A stretch of DNA of 11,261 nt from Scatomorpha sp964345235 (GTDB lineage: Bacteria; Bacillota; Clostridia; Oscillospirales; Oscillospiraceae): contig CAYFQE010000026.1 of NCBI GenBank assembly GCA_964345235.1, positions 1 to 11,261 of the forward strand. The letters run 5' to 3'. The notes below the pieces were generated by a model, which was not told where the DNA came from, made no database searches, and saw only the letters and a list, made by a program, of their open reading frames with translations. Shown one piece after another: positions 6,519 through 11,261 of this stretch (position 1 is the stretch's first letter; the number at the start of each line of letters is the position of its first letter). The position numbers and the translations under genes are program-made.

Positions 6519-7777
6519 TCTTCTGTCTCACGGGAAATTGCGTCTACTTGACACACTTTTTCACAAAGCCCGCACGAGGCGCAGAGCTCGGGGTCAATAT
6601 CGGGTCTTCTGTCGGGGCTTATGGCAGGGCAGCCGAGTCTGCCGCAGGCCTTGCAGCCCTTGCAGTGATTCTTGTTAATCTTAAAGGGGAGCTTTCCCTC
6701 ATAAGGCTTTGTTAAAACACAAGGGCCCTTGCAGTGTATAAGCTTAAGCCCCTCGGTTTCGAGCTTCGATTTAAGGTCATTTTCTATGTTCTCCAAGTCG
6801 AACGAGTCGAAGGAGCTTTTATCGGCGCAAGGGATATTTTCAAAGCTCTTTTCAAAGTTAAAATTTGCGGTCATATTGTCTAAAACTATAACTGTAGCGT
6901 TCAGCCCGTCGGAAGCAAGCTCCTCTATTCCAAGCATACCGCCTTTTTTTAGGCCGCCCGGGTCAATGAGGGCCACTGTTTCACGGCTCATTTTCGTGTC
7001 AGCGGCAAGTAAAAAACCGCGCAGAACAGAGGGGGAGCTTCCGGGATATAGGGCGACATCGAGGGCAAGGAGCGGAGGCTTCGAGCCCAAATTTAAGCAT
7101 CCCGAGTCCGAAAAGGCCCTAAGCCAATTTTTAGAGAGCAGATAGTATATGCCTCTGTAAGGGCAACCCGTGCACATAAGCGTTCTTCCCCGGGGACTAT
7201 ACAAATCTTCACCTGTCTTATATATTCTATGAACCATGCCGCTCTCGTTTAAGAGTTCTGCAAGCTTATCGTGGTTATCATTAAGAGTCTTGGCTCTCTC
7301 GGCGGCATTTTCAGGCTCTAAAACAAAGCGTTCGGCGCGTTTTCTGTATCTCAGTGGCTCAAACTCGCTCAAAGCGGCGGATACCGGCTTATTCCGTAGT
7401 CTTATTAAAAATGCGGTCTGAGCTTTTTTAGAGAGCTCAAATCCTTTGTTTATATACTTTGCTTCCTCGCCAACGGGAGGGCATAAAATAGCAAGCTTTG
7501 CCCTTTCGGCAAAGTCAGCAAAATCTTTTTCCTCGGCTTCATCCTTTAATTTAACGGCTATAAGAAGACCGCCGTGAACACCCGAGAGGGCAATGGAAAA
7601 GAGTATGTCAGAAAGCTCTTTAAGCTCATCTAACGAGAGCAGAGCAAGCGAATCGGCCCCGGCAAGACTTGCGCCAAGTGCGGCGAAAACAGCGCTTGCG
7701 GGGCTTTTTGATATAAATTCGTGTTCGCTTAAAGAGAAGGCTTCACTGCTTGAAGTTCTAAAAATCATGCTTTTCAT
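6515..7777 (-). CDS. Shortened, degenerate indolepyruvate:ferredoxin oxidoreductase alpha-like protein
   Basis: 420 residues against about 600 in IorA, the TPP- and Fe-S-containing subunit that oxidises aryl pyruvates. Recognisable order: the ALGASLAGA and SGVHGGLLIAV blocks of the pyrimidine domain (33-75), MCTGCPYRG (201-209, IorA-like CPGCPHR), SGCLNLGSKPPLLALD (225-240, IorA-like GCYTLGALPPL), VIVLDN (296-301), and two C-terminal [4Fe-4S] motifs, C372-x2-C375-x2-C378-x4-C383-P and C399-x2-C402-x2-C405-x3-C409. Missing are the N-terminal GYPGTP segment, the NE pair of the SPNEKVALE block (here SPASAVFA) and the GD of the TPP motif (LIDPGG, 270-275). TPP catalysis is therefore uncertain and no IorB partner is in the window. 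AAGGAGG lies 5 bases before the ATG. The short N-terminus is not a frameshift: only 28 bases separate it from the preceding gene. Confidence 0.75.
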   Translation of the reverse strand: MKSMIFRTSSSEAFSLSEHEFISKSPASAVFAALGASLAGADSLALLSLDELKELSDILFSIALSGVHGGLLIAVKLKDEAEEKDFADFAERAKLAILCPPVGEEAKYINKGFELSKKAQTAFLIRLRNKPVSAALSEFEPLRYRKRAERFVLEPENAAERAKTLNDNHDKLAELLNESGMVHRIYKTGEDLYSPRGRTLMCTGCPYRGIYYLLSKNWLRAFSDSGCLNLGSKPPLLALDVALYPGSSPSVLRGFLLAADTKMSRETVALIDPGGLKKGGMLGIEELASDGLNATVIVLDNMTANFNFEKSFENIPCADKSSFDSFDLENIENDLKSKLETEGLKLIHCKGPCVLTKPYEGKLPFKINKNHCKGCKACGRLGCPAISPDRRPDIDPELCASCGLCEKVCQVDAISRETEE

Positions 7778-7805
7778 TTTGGCCTCCTTTGATATGCTTA
7801 GATTG

Positions 7806-9293
7806 TTATTTGGCGTGATAGAGCTTTTTCACCTGATATTTGGGCTCCGATGTCAGGTTTACCCCGAGCCTTTGGAAAGTGTTTTTATCTACCGAAGAAA
7901 GTATAACGGTAGAGTGCGCCTCACAGTTCCTAAGCTCGGAAAGAGCATCGAGGGCTTTGTCTGCCCGCTCGTCGGTGGCGGCGCAAACGGAGAGAGCAAT
8001 TAAAATTTCATCGGTGTGCAGTCTCGGGTTGTTGTTGCCCATGTGCGCTATCTTAAGGTGTTGTATGGGCTCAATAATATCTGGCGAGAGTAGCATGACA
8101 TCGTCATCTATGCCGGCAAGAGCTTTAAGAGAGTTAAGTAAACAAGCAGCAGAAGCGCCGAGCAGAGATGAGGTTTTTCCGGTAACAATTTTTCCGTTCG
8201 GAAGCTGCATGGCCAAGGCGGGAGCTCCGGTTGATTCGGCTTTTTTAAGCGCTGCGCCGACAACAGGCCTGTCGTTTATGCTTATGCCCAGCTGGTTCAT
8301 AAGAATCTCCTGCTTATAGACCTCGCTTTGTTCTGAAAATCCCAAACGCACCGAGCAGGCTGTCTGATAGTAGCGCCTGATTATTTCCTGTTCCGAGGCT
8401 CGGCGGCAGGCGCTGTCGTCTATGATGCAGTAGCCCGCCATGTTTACGCCCATGTCGGTGGGACTCTTATAGGGCGAAGAGCCGTAGATTCTGTTGAACA
8501 TAGTGTTTAAAACTGGGAATATCTCCACATCACGATTGTAGTTTACGGTGGTTTCGCCGTAAGCGTCCAGGTGATAGGGGTCTATCATGTTTATATCGTC
8601 AAGATCCGCCGTGGCTGCCTCGTAAGCAAGATTCACAGGATGCCTAAGAGGAAGATTCCATATCGGGAAAGTTTCGAATTTTGCGTAGCCCGATTTTATC
8701 CCTCTCTTGTGCTCATGGTATAGCTGAGAGAGGCAGGTGGCCATCTTGCCGCTGCCCGGGCCGGGAGCGGTTACCACAACAAGACTTTTTTCGGTTTTTA
8801 TATAGTCGTTCTTTCCGAATCCGTCATCGGAAATTATGAGAGATATGTTTTCTGGATAGTCGGGAATCCAGTGCTGCAATGAAACCTTAACGCCTAAAGC
8901 GTTTAACCTTTTTCTAAAATGATCAGCGGCTATTTGCCCTCTGTAGTGGGTTATAGAAACCGAGCCGACAAGAAGACCTATAAGCCTGAAAGCGTCGATG
9001 AGCCTGAGCGTGTCGTCATCATATGTAATACCGAGGTCGCCCCTCTGTTTGTTGCGCTCAATATCATCCGCCGAAATAACTATGATAATCTCAGCCTCGT
9101 CTTTCAGCTTCTTTAAAATTTGGATTTTGCTGTCGGGCTCAAAACCGGGCAAAACTCTAGAAGCATGGTAGTCATCAAAAAGTTTGCCGCCAAACTCCAA
9201 ATAGAGCTTGCCCCCGAAATCTTTAATTCTGTCTCGAATTTTCTGGGACTGAAGCTGCAAATATTTCTCATTGTCAAAACCTATTCTTAACAT
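7806..9293 (-). CDS. DUF1846 (UPF0371) family protein
   Basis: 495 residues, the usual length of this Firmicutes-rich family of unknown function. Hallmarks are FGGKLYLEFGGKLFDDYHAS (26-45), VLPGFEPDSK (48-57), VVVTAPGPGSGKMATCLSQL (172-191) with a P-loop-like GPGSGK, AKFETFPIWNLP (204-215), AYGETTVNYNRDVEIFP (244-260) and SPTDMGVNMAGYCIIDD (277-293). The C-terminal part has a second glycine/lysine turn, GKIVTGKTSSLLGASAA (367-383). No signal peptide or membrane segment is visible, so it is cytosolic. The start is the ATG at 9293, matching family N-termini (MLRIGFDNEKY), with GGGAG 8 bases upstream; an in-frame ATG at 9383 would add 30 residues that the family lacks. First gene of a three-gene operon. 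The two motifs suggest nucleotide or phosphate binding, but substrate and reaction are unknown. Confidence 0.93.
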   Translation of the reverse strand: MLRIGFDNEKYLQLQSQKIRDRIKDFGGKLYLEFGGKLFDDYHASRVLPGFEPDSKIQILKKLKDEAEIIIVISADDIERNKQRGDLGITYDDDTLRLIDAFRLIGLLVGSVSITHYRGQIAADHFRKRLNALGVKVSLQHWIPDYPENISLIISDDGFGKNDYIKTEKSLVVVTAPGPGSGKMATCLSQLYHEHKRGIKSGYAKFETFPIWNLPLRHPVNLAYEAATADLDDINMIDPYHLDAYGETTVNYNRDVEIFPVLNTMFNRIYGSSPYKSPTDMGVNMAGYCIIDDSACRRASEQEIIRRYYQTACSVRLGFSEQSEVYKQEILMNQLGISINDRPVVGAALKKAESTGAPALAMQLPNGKIVTGKTSSLLGASAACLLNSLKALAGIDDDVMLLSPDIIEPIQHLKIAHMGNNNPRLHTDEILIALSVCAATDERADKALDALSELRNCEAHSTVILSSVDKNTFQRLGVNLTSEPKYQVKKLYHAK

Positions 9294-9333
9294 AAGCCGA
9301 ACTCCCGAATATCTATTTTTCAAACCTCTATAT

Positions 9334-9364
9334 ACTTTACAACCAAAATGACTTCCTGTAAAGT
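9334..9364. promoter_or_regulatory. Inverted repeat in the divergent promoter region
   Basis: ACTTTACA (9334-9341) and TGTAAAGT (9357-9364) form a perfect 8-base inverted repeat with a 15-base spacer, between the divergent DUF1846 and DUF4364 genes. On the minus strand the arms also contain TTTACA and TAAAGT 17 bases apart, a possible -35/-10 pair for the DUF1846 operon. The dyad may thus be an operator, the promoter itself, or both. The rest of 9294-9445 holds only the DUF4364 promoter. Confidence 0.4.
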
Positions 9365-9411
9365 TCAAAAAAATATCGTACAAAAGCAGGGTGTAAGAAG
9401 AGCCTTTGCTG

Positions 9412-9420
9412 TGATATAAT
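9412..9420 (+). promoter_or_regulatory. Extended -10 promoter of DUF4364-asnA
   Basis: TGATATAAT gives a perfect -10 hexamer (9415-9420) with the TG extension one base upstream. No convincing -35 is seen 16-18 bases upstream, which extended -10 promoters can do without. The transcript would start near 9427, just before AAAGGA (9431-9436) and the ATG at 9446. Confidence 0.65.
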
Positions 9421-9445
9421 ATAAAAAAAGAAAGGATTATATAGT

Positions 9446-10036
9446 ATGACCGGATTTGCTTTCATACATGGAGAGCTGGATATAAAGCTTTTCTTAATAT
9501 ATGTGCTAAGTAAGCTGCCAAACCCGATTGACCGCAACGAGCTCATAGGCATATGTTCTGTCGACGGCGGTGTCGGCTGGTTCGAATTTGCCGAGTTTTT
9601 GGAAGAGCTTGTAAAAACCGGCCATGTAGAAAAGCTCAAAGACGGCCGATATATTATAAGCGAAGAAGGCAAAAGCGCCGCCGAAACCACAAAGTCGGGA
9701 GTTCCGTTTTCCGTCAGAATGAAGGCGGACTTGGCGATAAACGAAGTCGCAAAGAAAATGCTCCGAGATGCCGCTATTGAGAGTTCAATAGAAAAAGACC
9801 CCGAGGGAGGCACCAAGCTGCGCCTTGGCCTTTCCGACAGCAAGGGGGAGATACTTAAGCTTGAGCTTCTCTCTTCCGACGAAAAAACTGCGAAAGAAAT
9901 GTCGAAATATTTTCGCAAATATGCGGAAGAAGTTTATCTGAACATAGTGGAAATGCTCCTAACGGAGGAAAGCGAGAAAAAAATGCAGGAGAGGAAACAA
10001 AAAAAGAATGCAAACAAAGATACCGAAAGGCTATAA
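9446..10036 (+). CDS. DUF4364 family protein, winged-helix-like
   Basis: 196-residue cytosolic protein. The N-terminus ELDIKLFLIYVLSKLPNPIDRNELIG (10-35) and the following WFEFAEFLEELVKTGHVEKLKDGRYIISEEGK match the DUF4364 pattern, a helix-turn-helix/wing arrangement found mainly in Firmicutes and of unknown function. The middle (about 85-160) looks like an alpha/beta region (LRLGLSDSKGEILKLELLSSDE). The C-terminus is a lysine-rich helix (EKKMQERKQKKNANKDTERL) that could touch nucleic acid. AAAGGA lies 9 bases before the ATG. It overlaps the asparagine synthetase start by 29 bases in another frame, so the two are one transcript. A regulatory role toward asnA is only a guess. Confidence 0.82.
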   Translation: MTGFAFIHGELDIKLFLIYVLSKLPNPIDRNELIGICSVDGGVGWFEFAEFLEELVKTGHVEKLKDGRYIISEEGKSAAETTKSGVPFSVRMKADLAINEVAKKMLRDAAIESSIEKDPEGGTKLRLGLSDSKGEILKLELLSSDEKTAKEMSKYFRKYAEEVYLNIVEMLLTEESEKKMQERKQKKNANKDTERL

Positions 10037-11021
10037 AAGCATACTCAGCCGCTATGAGACTCAAAAGGCCATAGGCCTTATGAAGCGCCTTTTTGAAGAC
10101 AGTTTTTCCTCCAGGCTCAACCTTTTCCGTGTTTCCGCGCCGCTTTTTGTAGCTGATAAGAGCGGCCTGAACGACAATCTCAGCGGTGTCGAGCGGCCTG
10201 TCGAGTTCGAGATAAAGCAAACAGGCGAAAGGGCGCAGGTTGTTCAGTCGCTGGCAAAATGGAAGCGCCTTGCTCTTAAACGATACGATTTTTACCCCGG
10301 AAAAGGCATATATACCGACATGAACGCCATTCGCCGCGATGAGGACGAGCTCGACAACCTACACTCTGTGTATGTTGACCAGTGGGACTGGGAAAAGATA
10401 ATCACCGAAGACGAGCGAAATCTCGACTACCTCAAGTCCGTTGTTATGTGTATAGTCGAGTCAATCTGCGATGCGCAGGATACCTTGAAGTCGGTTTTCC
10501 CCAAGCTCAAGACAGTAGAGCCCTTAGAGCGCAGAGTTTCGTTTATCGACAGCGAAGACCTGCTGCAGCTCTACCCCGATAAAAGCCCAAAAGAGCGTGA
10601 AGACGCCTACCTCAAAGAGCATAAAACCGCCTTTATAATGCGCATAGGTCACAATCTCTCCAATGGGAAGCCCCACGACAAGCGTGCTCCCGACTATGAC
10701 GACTGGAACTTAAACGGCGATATTCTTGTTTGGAACGAAGATTTGGAATGCGCCATCGAGCTCAGCTCAATGGGTATAAGAGTCGATCCCGAGACCTTGG
10801 ACTCACAGCTCACGCTTTCGGACTGTGACGACAGAAGAGAGCTCATGTACCATAAAATGCTTTTAGGCGGCAAACTGCCCCTCACCATAGGCGGCGGCAT
10901 AGGTCAGTCGCGGCTCTCTCTAATAATGCTCGGCAAGATACATATTGCCGAGGTACAGGCATCGCTGTGGGACAGCGAAACCGTAGAGAGCTTGGAGCGC
11001 GCCGGGATAATGATGCTCTGA
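10008..11021 (+). CDS. asnA: Aspartate--ammonia ligase (ammonia-dependent asparagine synthetase)
   Basis: Makes asparagine from aspartate, ammonia and ATP, with release of AMP and pyrophosphate; evolutionarily a class II aminoacyl-tRNA synthetase fold. 337 residues, full length (E. coli about 330). Visible family blocks: DNLSGVERPVEF (56-67), VQSLAKWKRLAL (79-90), GIYTDMNAIRRDED (100-113), LHSVYVDQWDWE (118-129), RAPDYDDW (226-233), LNGDILVWN (235-243), ELSSMGIRVD (251-260) and the ATP-binding motif 3 region GGGIGQSR (295-302). The start at 10008 gives MQTKIPKGY, in line with the family. AGGAGAGG lies unusually far (about 14 bases) upstream, inside the preceding gene, so coupling to DUF4364 translation is likely. 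The short spacing between DYDDW and LNGDI is the form I recall from clostridial members and is not a defect. Confidence 0.97.
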   Translation: MQTKIPKGYKSILSRYETQKAIGLMKRLFEDSFSSRLNLFRVSAPLFVADKSGLNDNLSGVERPVEFEIKQTGERAQVVQSLAKWKRLALKRYDFYPGKGIYTDMNAIRRDEDELDNLHSVYVDQWDWEKIITEDERNLDYLKSVVMCIVESICDAQDTLKSVFPKLKTVEPLERRVSFIDSEDLLQLYPDKSPKEREDAYLKEHKTAFIMRIGHNLSNGKPHDKRAPDYDDWNLNGDILVWNEDLECAIELSSMGIRVDPETLDSQLTLSDCDDRRELMYHKMLLGGKLPLTIGGGIGQSRLSLIMLGKIHIAEVQASLWDSETVESLERAGIMML

Positions 11022-11029
11022 TAAATATC

Positions 11030-11059
11030 TTGCGCTTCATGGGGGATAGGTGTTATACT
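11030..11059 (+). promoter_or_regulatory. tRNA-Gly promoter
   Basis: TTGCGC (11030-11035) and TATACT (11054-11059) are 18 bases apart, 13 bases before the mature tRNA. The -35 begins only 9 bases after the asnA stop, so the tRNA has its own promoter and may also be read through from asnA. Confidence 0.6.
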
Positions 11060-11072
11060 TCCCCTACAAAGT

Positions 11073-11146
11073 GCGGGTGTAGTTTAATGGCAGAACATCA
11101 GCTTCCCAAGCTGAATACGAGGGTTCGATTCCCTTCACCCGCTCCA
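11073..11146 (+). tRNA. tRNA-Gly(CCC)
   Basis: Complete cloverleaf of 74 bases including an encoded CCA. The acceptor stem GCGGGTG pairs with CACCCGC, followed by discriminator T and CCA. The D-arm is GTTTAATGGCAGAAC, and the anticodon stem TCAGC/GCTGA encloses the loop TTCCCAA, giving anticodon CCC (GGG codons). The T-arm is GAGGG TTCGATT CCCTT with the standard TTCGA core. It sits alone, not in a tRNA cluster. Confidence 0.95.
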
Positions 11147-11154
11147 CAACCTAC

Positions 11155-11197
11155 CCGAAAATCCGAAGTGAAGTAAAGCCGGATTTTCGGATTTTTT
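11155..11197 (+). terminator. Rho-independent terminator after tRNA-Gly
   Basis: CCGAAAATCCG (11155-11165) pairs perfectly with CGGATTTTCGG (11180-11190) across a 14-base loop, followed by A and six T (11192-11197). It begins 8 bases after the tRNA CCA and ends the asnA/tRNA region. Confidence 0.92.
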
Positions 11198-11261
11198 ATG
11201 TGCTTTTTAAATAGGCGCGCAGCGGCGGAGGCTATGATGGTGACGGCAGCGATATCGAGAT
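11198..11261. other. Unassigned right edge
   Basis: Sixty-four bases with a sharp rise in G+C after 11214. A GGAGG-CT-ATGATG start-like string lies at 11229-11240 on the plus strand (product would begin MMVTAAISR). The minus strand has an open frame reading DIAAVTIIASAAARLF that does not stop before the tRNA. Too short to call a gene on either strand. Confidence 0.3.

Noticed and set aside
9337..9918. Minus-strand 193-codon open frame crossing the DUF4364 gene and promoter region
   Set aside because: It overlaps a family-matching gene with a good promoter and ribosome site, and its Ser/Phe-rich product looks like shadow translation.
10680..10720. Possible internal deletion in AsnA between DYDDW and LNGDI compared with the E. 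coli enzyme
   Set aside because: The shorter loop is the form I recall from clostridial AsnA proteins, and the flanking catalytic motifs are intact and in frame.
11198..11261. Start of a new gene (GGAGG-CT-ATGATG) or end of a minus-strand membrane protein at the right edge
   Set aside because: Fewer than 20 codons are visible on either strand, and the minus frame would run into the tRNA without a stop.

Overview
The window looks like a scaffold from an anaerobic Firmicute of the class Clostridia, probably a metagenome assembly. The grounds are AGGAGG-type ribosome binding sites, Bacillota-typical families (DUF1846, DUF4364, an Rrf2-IscS-IscU operon, AsnA), an oxygen/NO-scavenging flavodiiron protein, a ferredoxin-linked ketoacid-oxidoreductase relative, and a run of exactly 100 N. 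The genus cannot be fixed from the sequence.

Left part (1-4420): a minus-strand flavodiiron protein fused to a flavin reductase domain and two short rubredoxin-like domains lies divergent from a plus-strand Fe-S assembly operon: Rrf2/IscR-type regulator, cysteine desulfurase, IscU scaffold. The operon promoter carries a dyad exactly in its -35/-10 spacer, as expected for autorepression. A strong bidirectional terminator ends the operon. Together these genes suggest oxidative/nitrosative defence beside Fe-S cluster building and repair.

Middle (4448-6160): two broken phosphate genes on the minus strand flank an assembly gap. Upstream is the first 79 residues of a lipoprotein alkaline phosphatase with a possible Pho-box promoter; downstream is the C-terminal ~392 residues of polyphosphate kinase (PPK1). 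The single open frame that runs through the N block is an artefact, not a fusion gene.

Right part, minus strand (6174-9293): a compact three-gene operon of a DUF1846 protein, a shortened and apparently cofactor-degenerate relative of indolepyruvate:ferredoxin oxidoreductase alpha subunit, and a divergent Smr-domain protein. The last two overlap by ATGA. This set is the best candidate for something undescribed, because none of the three has an obvious role here and the IorA-like protein has lost catalytic landmarks while keeping two ferredoxin-type clusters.

Right end, plus strand (9415-11197): DUF4364 winged-helix protein overlapping ammonia-dependent asparagine synthetase AsnA by 29 bases, then tRNA-Gly(CCC) with its own promoter and terminator. 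No CRISPR array, insertion sequence, phage gene or attachment site was seen.
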